A DNA stretch of 64,000 nt from Paragonimus skrjabini miyazakii. Lineage: Eukaryota; Platyhelminthes; Trematoda; Plagiorchiida; Troglotrematidae. The notes beneath the pieces were generated by a model. It had not been told where the DNA came from. It did not search any database and saw only the letters and a list, made by a program, of their open reading frames with translations. The position numbers and the translations under genes are program-made. Below are positions 46,593 through 60,429 of the stretch, in pieces. The stretch covers positions 1-64,000 of the forward strand of contig JTDE01000221.1 in assembly GCA_014338405.1 (NCBI GenBank), written 5' to 3'. The first letter of the stretch is position 1, and each line of letters begins with the position of its first letter.

Positions 46593-47050
46593 TGTATGTT
46601 GAGGTAATTGGTGACACTTTTCATTCTGTTCTCCACCGAAACAACTATCTTATTTTTGATATTTTCTTTTTGTCATTACTGGACAGTCAGTAAGCGTAGT
46701 GTGTTTGTTAAACCAATCATCTCCATTATAATACTAGCTTTTATCTTTATATTAGTACATTGTACAAAAAAACCTGCAAAACATCACTGAACATATGAAG
46801 TAAAATAACACAGAGTAGCAATCGGATAATCGAGACATGTAGATGATTTTAATTTAGGTGAGACAATTGCTTACCGTAATATAGATAGACATAGCTGGGA
46901 TGTGTCGACAAGTGTTTTCCCTGACATCAAGAATAAACAAATCACAGTAACCCTTATTGCCTCATTTTGAATTTTTTCCACGACCTTGTGGGCTTGGCAA
47001 TTTTTTTTAGTGAGCCTGCTTTGCAAACCACAATACTGTGTTGATTCAAA

Positions 47051-47491
47051 ATGATATATTCTTTGGATGAAACCTCGATTACGCACGAAAAGACGGCAAG
47101 TTTATTTTCTGTCACCCCCGGATTACCAGATGCAAGTTCAAAAATTGAAGACTGGTATGTAGAAGATATTGAACGTGAAGGGCAAGAAATTACAACATCA
47201 CACGCAATTCTAGTTAAGCTGAAATTCGATAGCCGCCTTCACATGCAAGTAGAATTTCCATCCAGTGCCTTGGTAGAACCGTCAAGTTTGAATGCTGTTC
47301 TTGTCAAAACTGAATCGAGAGACAATGCACGCAATGTACACATCGCCATATTTGCCACAGTTTGCTGTCTAATATTGTACCTTTGCATGCCCATGGTTTC
47401 ACATTTCCAAAACATAATCGTATTGGTTTTTACCCACACTTGCAAGTCTCAGCGTAGAATGAGAAATCCTCAGTTTGATGGTGTTAACTAA
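47051..47491 (+). CDS. 146-codon open frame with one hydrophobic segment, unknown
   Basis: It starts with ATG at 47051 and ends with TAA. It is the longest open frame outside mobile elements. It is acidic in the first half (EDWYVEDIEREGQE) with a hydrophobic stretch near residues 97-118 (VHIAIFATVCCLILYLCMPMV) and a basic end (KSQRRMRNPQ), a layout like a short single-pass membrane protein. A minus-strand frame is partly open here too. By chance about one frame of this length is expected in the window, so it may not be real. Confidence 0.2.
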   Translation: MIYSLDETSITHEKTASLFSVTPGLPDASSKIEDWYVEDIEREGQEITTSHAILVKLKFDSRLHMQVEFPSSALVEPSSLNAVLVKTESRDNARNVHIAIFATVCCLILYLCMPMVSHFQNIIVLVFTHTCKSQRRMRNPQFDGVN

Positions 47492-49278
47492 TATAATAAC
47501 CTTTTCCTGTAATCACGCTGGCATTGAGTAATGACTTGTTAATATTTGGATTACTGAGTATTAAGCACTTCCGCCCTGGTTAAAATCATCACACTTGGAA
47601 TGAGTAAGCTTGTTCTCACCAACGGTAATCTTGTTCTCGTCTCTCTATGTTTGATTAATCACAATCTGTGTCCAATTGATCACACGAAAGTCACATTTCA
47701 TTGATTGCCGTATTCGAAATTAGGCGAACTTTCGTTCAATGGTCTTGGTTTAGTTGGTTTTATTTTAGCTCAAAGTGGTATTTTTCGATAATACAACTTC
47801 TGCTTTCGTCTCATAGAATCTGTTTAATAAAAACATTTTGATTGTTTTTCGAACTAGTGTATAACTGGTTCAACTCAAATCAGACTGTCAACTATAAATG
47901 TTGACAGCGAAAGCTTTTCCCCGATTGTATCATTTTGCTGGTAACTTACGTATCAGCTGAACTCTTTCCACTTCATACTAGAGAGACTGAAGTATTAGCT
48001 GTCAACCCAACATTAATTGCGACTGATGTTTTTATTTATACCGGAATGTTTCTTTTTTCGATTAGAACCAACCATCGGTTTTGAAGTATCAAACCTAATC
48101 AACATAATTACTTTCACAATCTTCCCTCCTCTCTTCAGATTTTGATAGGTGGATGGTCGCATAAATCAAATGCCATCGGCGTTCTCCGAATCGACCTTCA
48201 AGCTTCAATGTGTTTTATCTGAATGTGGATTAGTACTTTCAGATCTTATCGCTCATTCTGTCGCCTTCTGCAATCCACTTTTATAGTTAATGAATAGCAG
48301 CTCAGAACTAAGGGGATTTAAATTATATTCATCGAAGGCTATCAAGCGAAATGACATTCACATATTTTACCCGCAGTAATAAACTTGTTGAAGAATAGGG
48401 TTTTTAAAAGATGTGTGCATGTTAGAAACATGATGTAACAAAACTTCACGGCAGACTGTCATCATTAGCAATAATGCCAATTCTAAAACACTGTTAAAAA
48501 GTTGTATTATCTCTCGAGTTTTGTTCACATTTGACATTGGCAGTGTCTAGCACAAGGTTCTGGTTAGCTTTACACGCAGAGGCATGTGAGTTCTCAGGAG
48601 AACAGTGTTGTAGACATAATACAAACTTCCCAGTCCGTTTAAAGTATCATAGTATGACTTGTGCTTTGCATGTAATTCATCATGATCGACAGTGGTCCGT
48701 GCCTACTCTCACCTTAAGTTGTAGCATTCTTGTTTTAATCAAGCTTTTTGCCGTATCATAGCTGTCGTTGGCATGCGGAGTTTCTTCATACATAGTTAAA
48801 GCCCGATTGACTACTGCTAACCACAAACTTCTAGGTTGTCTGCAGGACGTTAGTCTTTCTGTCAAAGGCGGCGTGTAAAATGCGAATGTGTGCTTGCTAA
48901 TTCTCTACAAGGATGTTGACTACAATAAACTGTCGGGTTTTTAACCGTTATTGTCTGTACAGCATTGGCTACGTATGCTGAAAGTACCACGGAGATAACG
49001 ATGTAATCCACGGATCTGTGTCTGGAAACAGAAAGCCTCTATTAAGCGAAAGAGGTTCACCCTCCCACCAAGGTTGCGAACATGGTTCCCAAGTGTTTCC
49101 TCGTAGCACCTGTAGGCATGATCAGGAAAACCATTGTGTTGGGCGAGGTTATGACGGTTGACGTCAGGTTCGCTCTTTTTTGACTAAACATACTCACGGG
49201 TGTGGTTTAAACGATACTGTCTACCCTGATGTGAAATATCTGGCCGCAAGCTGGAGTCAATGGTAGCAACGTTGTTAC
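47492..49278. other. no recognisable feature
   Basis: Only short open frames (48531-48761 plus, 76 codons) without support. Confidence 0.35.
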
Positions 49279-49717
49279 NNNNNNNNNNNNNNNNNNNNNN
49301 NNNNNNNNNNNNNNNNNNNNNNNNNNNNNNNNNNNNNNNNNNNNNNNNNNNNNNNNNNNNNNNNNNNNNNNNNNNNNNNNNNNNNNNNNNNNNNNNNNNN
49401 NNNNNNNNNNNNNNNNNNNNNNNNNNNNNNNNNNNNNNNNNNNNNNNNNNNNNNNNNNNNNNNNNNNNNNNNNNNNNNNNNNNNNNNNNNNNNNNNNNNN
49501 NNNNNNNNNNNNNNNNNNNNNNNNNNNNNNNNNNNNNNNNNNNNNNNNNNNNNNNNNNNNNNNNNNNNNNNNNNNNNNNNNNNNNNNNNNNNNNNNNNNN
49601 NNNNNNNNNNNNNNNNNNNNNNNNNNNNNNNNNNNNNNNNNNNNNNNNNNNNNNNNNNNNNNNNNNNNNNNNNNNNNNNNNNNNNNNNNNNNNNNNNNNN
49701 NNNNNNNNNNNNNNNNN
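49279..49717. other. assembly gap (439 N)
   Basis: 439 undetermined bases; the non-round length suggests a size estimated from read pairs. Two 'open frames' through it are artefacts. Confidence 0.99.
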
Positions 49718-50713
49718 GATCTCAACATTCTGGCTTGAATACTCATTTAATTTGCCTGGAATAGGTTTCCTTGTACGTGTCTATTGAGCTCTCGTTGCAC
49801 ATGGTAAATGGTTTACATAACATCAGTTAAATTCAGTCAAACGTATTTCAGAGATATCTTGTTACTCACAATGGAATTACAGCCTAACGTTAATATGCAC
49901 GAAACTGTATGGAAGCCCATAACATCTTCCAATGACTCGGTGAACAACTAACCGAATCAAGTTAGTACATTATTGATTGCAACATTCCCACTGTCTGCAT
50001 GTGACGAATGAAAGACGTGATGTTTGAACGCGAGATTTTCTGAACATTTTTTCCATGGAGTAGACAGTTTAATTTCCTACGTCGTTAGTTGTAATTTCAA
50101 ATTATTAGCTACTACTTAGCATATGGTTAACTACGCGTTAACTACTCGTATTTTAATAAATCACGTTTCACTGATGGAAAATCCCTGTAAAGGTTGTAAA
50201 CAAAATTTCAGCACAGAAATTTGTTTTTGATAAATCCGAATCTTAGGCTAGTACAATTACGTCCAATGAAATAACAATCAGGAGGTTATCGATCAAAAAC
50301 TGAACGACGACGAATATGATTGGATAAAACACTAACAGAACTTCATCGTGGTTATAATCATTAACGGAGTAAGTTTGCGACAATAACTGTTAAGTGGGTT
50401 TGGTATTAGGGACGAAATCAACGATGTGTAGGTGTTTGGCTAAAATAATCCCAAAGTGTGGCGACCTGATCTCAAAAACACAAATCAGGGTGCTGTTAAC
50501 TTGGATTACAACGGTCTCGACCACAAACAGAATCTGCCAATTGATCCTTCGCAAAGCGATAGCCGACGCACGATAGGCGACGCAGTAAACTATCTCCGTG
50601 TCTGTGTGTCTGTGACAGTCAGCTGGATGAGGCTGGACTGACGATCTGCTATTAGTTATCGTTCAGGTGCACGTCCACGCCGGGCAGCACTTACTAATTC
50701 CAGTTGATAAGTG
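49718..50713. other. no recognisable feature
   Basis: Two overlapping 60-codon frames at 50394-50641; nothing supported. Confidence 0.35.
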
Positions 50714-51015
50714 TCTATCATTAGAACGACATAGTAGCGAACACGGCTTTTTTCTCTCTGATTATCTGATTAATTACAACAGAATGAATGTGGAAAGTAC
50801 ATCCAGGGTAAGTAAAAAAATCGGTCGATGGCGGTGTGGGATAGCAGGTGAGCAGTAATTGTTCCGAATTCTGAGTTTGGTTAATTATGGGCCAGGGTAC
50901 GTTGTGTCCGCAAGTGTTTCTTCTGGATGCGGAGGTCTGAGTTATGTAGTCAAATATCACTGACGTCGGAGAAGGTCGGCATTCGGAATCTCACCGTTTG
51001 GGTTCGATTTCTTGA
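50714..51015 (+). repeat. repeat family C, second copy without inverted arm
   Basis: It shares ordered blocks with the 42.64 kb element: GAACGACATAGTAGCGAACA, AATTACAACAGAATGAATGT, TGGGCCAGGGTACGTTGTGT, TCTTCTGGATGCGGAGGTCT and GGAATCTCACC. It ends near a GGGTTCGATTTC that resembles a B box. The identity is moderate, so it is an old copy. Confidence 0.6.
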
Positions 51016-51144
51016 CAGTTGATAGGAAATCTGAAGTGCATCTTTCTAACCGACAGAGTGATTAGAGTCAGTCAAATGAATAACAGTTTGAACACGCTAT
51101 TCCTCAACCACACAGGCTGATGTTTACTACGGACTACCGAATTG
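51016..51144. other. short unassigned spacer between repeats
   Basis: Nothing identified. Confidence 0.3.
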
Positions 51145-51545
51145 TAACGAATCACTATACTCTAGCTTTGCTATTATTAAAGCTCATCAGTAGTGCATAT
51201 CTTTGTCCGAGACGGAACTTTCACCCAGACCCTGGTGTTTGTGAGACTGGCGTGTTGACCACAGTGCCAGTAGCATCATGCTAGACGTAATCGATCACTC
51301 CTCTCTAAAAGCTCAGCCGCAATATTGTGTGAACAGTGTTCCGATCGCCTGATCACCTCGATGAGAGAATTGGTAACTGTCTTGCTAACTCCACTCGGTA
51401 ACCTCTCGATCAGGAACTTGACAGCTGGAATGAAGTCACGGACTTCATTGAAGCAGTTGAACATTGTATATAGTTTGCACTGAACTTCTGGGGGTTTTGG
51501 TTAATTCATATTGAACAGCACCCACATTCGATCAGAATGGTTGAA
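51145..51545 (-). repeat. family A hammerhead-SINE, permuted copy
   Basis: Read on the minus strand from 51545, it starts in the 3' block (CGAATGTGGGTGCTGTTCAAT), crosses a unit junction near 51475, then runs through the 5' part, a much mutated tRNA-like part and the ribozyme region (GCACTACTGATGAGC, then AGCAAAGC where AGCGAAAC is expected), ending near 51145. This permuted order is the same as at 17.7-18.2 kb. The ribozyme keeps stem I and CTGATGA but has lost the GAAA and a proper stem II, so it should be inactive. Confidence 0.6.
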
Positions 51546-51985
51546 TTCAGATAGGCGTTTCGGCCATCCTACTTCCTAAGGAATTATGACCACTGAAACC
51601 ACTATATGTTCATTAGCAATGAAAATAAGTAATGAATAAAAGATTGGTGAGCAGAGAGTGGAAATACTATTTGCAATGGTTGGGTGAAGGATAGACGTAA
51701 GTCTGCTCATTTGTATATACTGTGGGAGGATCACTGCATGTTCTAGCATAATATTTCTCTCAGGTCGTGACTGGAACTTATCTGGTAATGAAAAAGCATT
51801 GGACGCTGGACTTGGGATGACATTCCCTGAGCGGTTGCTGAGATCTACTACCAAACCATAGAGGCGTAGACCTCAACAAAGTTCGAGATATTCAAAGGCG
51901 GGTTAATATCATTTGACCACTCTTTTAAGGCAGAAAATGCTTACAAAGGCGTTGTCGAGAGATAATGATATCCCTTGTAGAGAGA
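51546..51985. other. no recognisable feature
   Basis: One 92-codon minus-strand open frame (51576-51854) without domain. Confidence 0.35.
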
Positions 51986-52904
51986 TCAGGAACTCATAGT
52001 TTCTTCCGATAATAACATTTCATCTACGTAATCTGAGCAAAAAAAGTCACGAGAAAGCCCATCATGGTTCACAAGCATTATATATATCGTGATTGAACGC
52101 GTCTTGGTTTTAGAAAGTGCAATACTGTTAGGGTAACCATCTAACAGAGTAATCGAGCTCACTTGAATTCCAGAATCGTTTGACATTTGACGTTTTGTCG
52201 CTGGGAACAAATGAAAACAGAACTACAAAGTTGAAAGCATCGTTATAATTGCCTTATTTGTACAATCAATACAGACTAAAACAGACGAGCTGGACAACCA
52301 AACCTAATGCCGACCATAAACACCCCAAAAATTTTGCTTTTATAACGTATTGATGAGATATATAGTCATTCAAAAAAACATATTTCTTAAACTTTCTCAA
52401 CATACTGTCAAACGTAATTAGCCAGAATCCATCCTGTAAACTTGGTGCTGTTTGGACATTCTTTTCGCAATGGGAAATCATTTATGGGCTGAGTGCAAAC
52501 AGTCTAAATAAAGTAGACAATTGTTTAAGCAGTAAACAAGAACACTGCAGGAAAACAATCAGGGATGGTTCATCTGAATCTGCCAGTTTTAGTTTCAGCA
52601 GCTCATAGACGGCTTCTTTGTGTTTGAGCTAGACAACGTGTGTAATTTTCATAATGTCCGATGCTCTTTTGACAAAATCATAAGAAGGGACTCGGAGAAA
52701 TTGACGGAATCATTGTCACTTAGATGGTAATAATATTTTTTTTCCCAGAGTGGACTCTAAGCAGATATTTGAGGATAAAAATGCTTGAAGAAATTCACTA
52801 TCCCTTTTCCATACGTCAGCAAACCGTGTTTCAGAATTTGTATAAGTATAAGGACAAGTCAATGTAAAGTCATCTATGAGAACCACAAAGCTCATGGTTA
52901 GCAA
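51986..52904 (-). other. cluster of three protein-like minus-strand open frames
   Basis: Three successive minus-strand frames (52904-52716, 52481-52266 and 52210-51986; 62-74 codons) have natural-looking composition. Possible acceptors occur in front of parts of them (GTGGTTCTCATAG near 52880 and CCAAGTTTACAG near 52437), but I find no consistent set of donors, so no gene model can be drawn. No domain is recognised. It could be a decayed gene or chance. Confidence 0.12.
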
Positions 52905-55900
52905 AAATTCAAATAGCGCCCATCATCCTAAAGCAACTTGCATACAAGAAGACAGATACTGATAGATTACTAATCATCGACCATATTCCTCTGTGCAAAT
53001 TACAAACAGAATTCTTGTTACATTATTGACTTTGTCTACAACGACAACGAATGTCTGCTCTTACGTTCAGGCAAATCTAGGCGTACTTGTAGTCAACACT
53101 GAACAGTAATATTGGTCGACGAATCCAAAGCCTACGAAACACTATTTTACCTTCATTGTGCAATTTTAGAGGAGCATTAAATAAACCATCGAGGCATTTA
53201 CCCATTGCAATCAATCACACGGTATGAATATACTTTTTAATGAGAAGCGCTTACCAACATCCATTCATTGAAATAAACTGCTAAGCAGTTTCTTGGTTTT
53301 ACTGATCTGTGATTACTCAATCCCGAAACAAAGTTTGAATGCCATTCAGCTATACGTATTGACTTATATATACTGCACACCTATGTTATGCCTATGTTAA
53401 ACTTAAACATGTGTCGCACCTAAACCAAGTATGTTGCTGGCAGAACTCAGCCCATTGAGAAGTTCTGTATATATTACAATCGTTATATGATAAAACGGTG
53501 AGGTTTTTGGGATTCAGATGTAAATTATAAATTTGTAACAAGTGGTGGCCACATACACTTCCTGAACAAAAGAAAGAAAGATTTGGAAATACAACATCCC
53601 ATGATATCACTCAGTCTTATGGTCAACGTCTGGATTTCTCCTTGTTCGACTAATCAGGTAGAAACAGTCTGCAGAAGGTTCTAACAAGCAACTGTTCTCA
53701 ATATGAGCTTATGAACGTTGATTTCAACGAGACCATTTTTCTATTGATAATTGTTCTTAAACTCCTAGTGTGTATACATATATTAAAACGGTAGTCGATA
53801 AAAATGTTTTGGAGTTTTCGCAACAGTTTACGTGAACTCTGGTATCCTATGGTCGGAACAATAATAAGCGGATAATGTTTTTGCAAACGTTTACCCAAAA
53901 TCACAAGCTGGACGTTCGTTTGAAAACCAAAGCTTGCTAAAGAGATTAGTGATAATTACATACCAAATAGTGGTGACGTATAACAAGCAACTGGTCTAAG
54001 TGCGCATACATACCAGCGATAAGATGGGATAATCCTGACTTTTCCTATCCCTCGTGGTTAGCTTGACAAATTAGCAAACACACATCCATGATAATTTTTT
54101 TCGGGTGCCGGTGCTGTGAACAAACCTTCCCAAATTGTGGTGTTCCAATCTGATTCTGTTGTCCCCCTCTGAACGCCGATTATACGCTGTTATGACAGGA
54201 ATTCAGTTTAGTGGACTTTAGTTCGAACTGTAATTGTTCACAGTCAAACACTAAACACGAGACAACCCATCGTTCTGCGAACAACCAATCATCAGTTAGA
54301 CAAAAAATCAATACACCGAAATTGACGCTTCGAGCATACACGATGTAGGCTAGCCAACTTATTCCGAAAACAAAACAGCTGATTTACTGCAAAGGTTATG
54401 CCATAACATATGGGAACGAGATAGCTGCATTACTGTACCGTTGTCTTTCAGAAACAGCGGAAAATATTCCAAACTGGTTTCTATTGTTACATGAAAACAT
54501 TTGCCTGGAGAACAATGTGGACACTTACGCCTAGTATTGCAGTGAAGATGAGTTGAAGTGTTAAATTTTAATCATCACTTGTCTGACAGAAAGCAAACTG
54601 AATCGATGTTTTTATAAGTAAACGTGGCAAAAGAAGACTGTAGATTACACTTTGAATTCTATTCAAGCTATTCAACCATGTTGTTTGAAGAAACAAACGG
54701 AAGGGGTCTATAACAGAATAATTAAAAATCAACGCTTGCAAATTGGTGTGCTTTGCGGTTACAGTTATGGTCATTTAGACTATTTGCTGGTGTAGGACTT
54801 GTGTTCAGTCTTCCGTGGAAGTCACATGTGGACAAAAAAGAACTCAGATTGTGTGGTAACTAATTTAGGCATAACGAGGAGTATCCTGCTACCGTCCCAT
54901 AAGTTACACACCTATGCACGCATTGGTCCTGTATCGAATCCGGCCCTTCTACTTAGATATGTCAGTTTTTTATTCATGATAGGACTATGGAGAAAATACC
55001 CAGACATTAGTGGGCAAGGCTTTCCAATCAGGTACATATTCATCTTTGTTTGCAAAGAATACGGGTTAACGTAGAGTAGACACCACACAGTAAAGGGGTA
55101 GCATCTGGTAAATTTGGAAATCGATATAGATGCCAACGATGCTTGGAAATGTTGATACTAGGATCTTTGCAAATACGAGACATGTTTTGCCCGTCAGAGT
55201 AAGAGGAAGCTATTGGTTATGGCGTGAAGGAACATATTATTATGAAAGATGGTCAGGGTGCAACCGTGCTTGCCAACCCTTTGGCATTGCCTTTAATTTC
55301 ATTTCTCTTCATCATGTGCACAAAAGAATGCAACTTTGAGAATGATAGCGCTTAATATACTTGTTTAAGAATAGGAACATTTAGTGCATTCATCGCGGAA
55401 TACATGCATTAATTTGCTCAAGTTTCGGTTCTACTTTTGATCGATAACCTTAGGACGGTTGTGGTTGACAAAAGTAAACAAATTGTGTGATTCAGTTCAA
55501 CGACATCTCATGACGAAAACTGTACAATTTGGGATCAACTGGTCTTAATTCATCTGCGCGGAGGTTTTGAAATAAAACCGATGAACGCCATACTACCATC
55601 CACTGCGAAAACATTTCTTCCTGAGCGGCCATATTCGATTTTTGTGAACTCGTTGTTGAAAGATTAAGAATATTGGCAGAACATTATCTATAACCAATTG
55701 GATATCATGTTATTATAATAATCAAGCCGGTCTTCCTTATTCTGACTGTCCGTCACACTTGTAAATTAACTTTAGGGCAACGTGGAGACACCGGGGGACA
55801 GCGTTCTTCTAAAGCAGAGGTTCTAAAAACAGTCCTGTAAAAGGAAACAAACAATAAAAAGAATCATGAGCCAAAGGCCCAGTAAACCATGCACACGACT

Positions 55901-58240
55901 GACATCAACAAAAACTAAAACAGCGCCAACAACAAAGCATTGCGCCGACACAAAATTGAAACTCAACCCATGCGCGCTTGCTGGTTTCGACCGTACGTCA
56001 CATTATCACAGACGTTTGAACTGGCCCTGCTAGCAAAGAATGATAATACTTGAGTTTCGTCTTTTTGACAACCCCTCAGTAATGTATACCTTTGCCATAT
56101 CGCATATATGACATTGTTTTATGTATGAAGTTCATCTAATCTGGTTCGGAAAGGTTGCTTCATGATCCTTCTACTAACTAAAGTATCTGTGAACATATTT
56201 TGGTTTTTTAATTTTGTCTTGATACTGCCTTGTTGACTCATCACTAGTGTCGTGAACTGAGGGGAAAACAATGATCGAAAGTGGTGATCCGAGTAAAACC
56301 TATTTCTTTTTCACGCCCACAATACGCTCACATAGAGGCCATTATTGTCATGGTAAACGTGAGTTGTTTTCATCTGACTAACAGTCATTATGATACTTAT
56401 GCATGAGTATATTATATGGATTATAATTCCTCTAAAACTTTCACGCAGTGTTCTAATAAAAAAGTATCTTTTACAGACATTAGTTTTTCAGTAACTATGT
56501 ACCATAATTTGGGATTCACTCACGGTACCGCGACGATTAGTAACTTGACACCAATCCCTAAGTGAACGTACAAATTTCATCGTTTTGGATTCCGAAAGTA
56601 TGAAGCAAACTTTTAAGTGTTAGGTTTAAAATAATACTCCATTTCACTCTTTCAGTAACTGAGGAGTAAATAAGGACAACGATACGTAGAATCTTCCCTA
56701 CACCTATATGCATATATGTTCAGCAGATCACTGTAGGCGATGTATGCAAGTATGAACAATATCGGTAATATGTTTCTTTAGCAAATGGGCTGACTAAAAA
56801 TCCCAGGAGATTGTAAAAGTTATGATAATTTGCTAGTGAATTTCAGTTTACAATGTCGACGAAGTTGGTATTAACAGTCGATGGTGGGCTGCATACAATG
56901 TCTACTTATACGTTCAAGTGGGCCTATTATATTGATAATGTGAGATATGTCCTCCCAAACCAACGGGACGTAAGGTAAAACAAGGTAACTAAATCTGCTA
57001 GCTCTCTATGTACAATGGTATCTAAAAGAGTTTGTGTACTACCGGTTGTATCATACATTAGATATGACGACTAGCGTATTAGAGATGGTTTCATAAGTGG
57101 TCATGCTGATCATTGCAAAACCATTGTCAACGCCACAAACAACCATTAGGAAATTTCATTCGAAGCTACCAATGTGTTTGTACTAACGATTAGACTGTTA
57201 CTGCTACTACTACTTCATTTGACCAACGCGTAGAATTTTGAACATCGATCAGAATGCAGTCAACCTGAAAGATTCACACTGATATCCCCCTGGATCTGAC
57301 TCTTTTTGCCGTAATTTGTACGAATAACAAGATAATTTACATCAGTTACGTATCATTTGGACCTCATATTACTTAACCAAAGTTCTGTTATTGTTAAGTA
57401 CAAGATAGTCAACCAAGAAAATGGGAACTCATTTTAGTCTCAGCTCAAAAAGGATGTCGGATCGAAATAGAATGGTAGCTAATGGTGCATCCGAATGGCC
57501 TCACCGAAATCTGATTAATGACGACAGCAGTCGTAGAGTGTTTTCATGAACGCCAAACAATACCAACTCTTCACACTTAACCATTAAAGAACTAAAGTTA
57601 AAACCTATGTTGTGATTTAAGTTTTTGTTACTTGTGTCAATCGCACATCATTTTTATCCTCCGAATAAACACTTCAAAATTCATGTAGTTGACCTTTTTT
57701 ATGAAAATTCAACTGAAGTTCTTAGGTGTTAATGGCTTGTGCAATTTCAAGTGTACGGTTAAGACAAGATGGGGAAAAAGTAAAACTTATTTTTATAAGC
57801 TGTTAAACAGAAATGGCGCTCAGTAACCTTGTACTGTCGTTTGTAACCATTCAGTGACAAACCTTCTGCACAAGGTGCATAGTTACACATTACTCGACAA
57901 TATTACGGACCGCGAGAAATTTTCCGAAACTCTGCGCGCTCAGTGCTGGTGAGTTAAACATAATCAAAAATGCCCGAATTTTCCCATACAACATGTGTCT
58001 CCAATAGATAGTCAGATCACTTCAGCTGTCAAAATATCACAGTAGATATTTAACTTAGCGATGATATAAACGAACTGAACAGCTTGTAGCTTTGAAAACT
58101 GGCCACCTTTTTTGTGTTGGTTGACTATGAGTTCTGAGTTCATTCGATTTGTTTTCTTAAGGACAGTGAATCAACATGAGCTTAGAATGCTCAATTGTAG
58201 CTGTGCAACAAATCTGTCGTGATTAATGAGGTATTTGATG
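52905..58240. other. no recognisable feature
   Basis: About 5.3 kb. Plus-strand open frames at 54799-55074 and 55130-55339 (91 and 69 codons) have acceptable composition but no domain or splice evidence. Confidence 0.35.
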
Positions 58241-58365
58241 TTGCGTTATTTGCAGTTCACTAACTGAGGATTCAACTGGAGATCCAGTCGGACACAAAGT
58301 GCCAAAATATGAGCTTCGAAATGTCTAATCCTCATCAGAAGTGTTTAATAAAGGATTATTATAAT
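58241..58365 (-). repeat. possible 3' end of an old retroelement
   Basis: On the minus strand CTTCTGATGAGGATTAGACA is followed by TTTCGAAGC. A CTGATGA...CGAA(A) pair like this is common near the ends of PLE and related elements. Stem II would be weak (two G-U pairs) and GAAA reads GAAG. No coding part of an element lies next to it. Confidence 0.2.
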
Positions 58366-60429
58366 ATCTGGGGCCAGCGTATCCTTTACTACGCTAGTAA
58401 TTGAAAATGCATCTAGCCATATTGTGATGGACGACCAAGTCGGAGACACGATTATTCCAACACTCGCCATGATAAGTTATGACAAAAGTCCATGGCAAAT
58501 GGATTGCTGACAATAACGGCGTCTGAATGAGTCATTACTCAATGAAACCGGACTAACGGGCGAGGAATGGCAAGGAAAAATTCACGACAAAGGGCGTCCA
58601 CCAAATGCACCGAACCAAGCAGAAACGCACTTGATGCTTAGATGGAAACCTCGTTATGTTGCGGACTAGGATTCCTGTACATGAATGCAATCTCGTAAGG
58701 AGCATGGGAACGTGTGAATTCGACAATAAAGACCACGAACGACTTGTTGTTCCATATAGGTGAGCTTGGGAGGTAACTTCATTCAGTTAGACCGGCCATG
58801 CAGCATTCTCCACAAAATACGTGGATATTTTTGAATGAAAGACTAACCACGTTCCAATGCAACGTCTCAATTTTTCCGAAGTAATTGTAACGATATATAT
58901 GAAACCTCATTTAATAGAGTTGATTGAGAATTCAGTTACCTATTCTGTTTAGATGTGATAGACATGAGACCTACTGGCCATCTGCTGGATTTCATACACA
59001 CGCAACTGTCTGCTATGAGTTTCCCAGCCGAAAGTAGATGGATGTGAATGTGAAATTTTTAGATGAGAAATCTTAAGAAAGTAGGTCGAGAAGGTACTTT
59101 ATTACATAATGACATACATCTTTTCAAGTACGTAGACTTTCCAGATGTAACCGGTATTGATTTAGCGTACAGTGGACCGCAACAATTCAATGAGCATGAT
59201 GGATGCAGGTCAAATTATTTAGATAAAGGGCCCGAGCTCTATATGTTCAGTGTGCCAGTAGACTGAGTCCGTGCAACAGATGTTGCTCATAACGTTGTGT
59301 TCTCGGTTATCTCTGTTACGTTTCAGAAACTTACTGTCGGCCGATCTTCAAAGTCGTGTTCTGTTGTAATCACCAGCGAATCGGGCGTTACTGAACGGAT
59401 TAATTTAAGAAAAACCTGTGGCAATTGAGAACATGTTGGTAGCCTCAAACACGTTGAATATGAAACGGAGATCACTTCTTTTTGCATTATTTGAAGTCAT
59501 CCTGAATAAACGAGATTAACCGGTAAATGGATAGTAGGAACATCCAAGAGCTCAAATTGGTTGCAAAAGTGTAACTGCGGAATTGTAATAAACGTGGTCT
59601 TAAACGCAGTTAATGTTGTTGTAAACACAGGATAGGCATCGTTGTGACAAATATATATATGTATACACTAGTCGTTTTAATGACTGGTATGTAAAACAAA
59701 TAACGATATTGAGGCCATGGGGTCGGTTTACAATTGTTTTGCACCTGTGGCTCCCGGAAAATAAAAATGAAACCACACCTATTAACAATGTTTTATGATT
59801 GACCGTGGTTGATTATGAATCAGCGCGAACTGACAAGCGGATGTCCGCGTTGAGCAGTGCTGTGAAATTGCATTGTTATATCACTCAGCACGCCACGATA
59901 CGATAGACTAAACCGTTTACAGAAAGTTCTTACATTTGCACAACTACAGATTACCTGGTTACTAAATGGATTAAACTAGTCATACAGAGCTACTCAAGAA
60001 AAATGGGATCATATAGGGTTATTGATAAAGATTGTGCACAAATTACGCTCCGTAAAAGGGGAGTAAGCTTGTAATCATCAGATCAATAGGTATTATTTCT
60101 CAAGTGGTCAACTATGCATAAGCTGACTGAGTTCTATACTCTAAGTAATCTGATTAACACGTTAACATATGCTGGTCGCTTGTCTAATTTAAACACAATA
60201 TGCTCCAACACAAACACCAACACATGATCACTTGATTAGACTGACATCCAAATAATTTTGATGACTGTTACTCTTCCGTGTGACCTTGTTTCTGTTTTCT
60301 ACCCAGCTCGAATGGAACATTTGTGATTTTACATTCATAAAAAGAATCACCGAAAATAGTTGTTTGTAACCTTTATTTCTCATAGACACTTAAGGTATAA
60401 TGATGCAACAGAAGAATGGGACGTATTGA
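58366..60429. other. no clear feature; one protein-like open frame
   Basis: 59063-59266 (plus, 67 codons) begins directly after a fair acceptor (TGTGAAATTTTTAG) and reads MRNLKKVGREGTLLHNDIHL at its start, but no donor or domain supports it. Confidence 0.25.
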
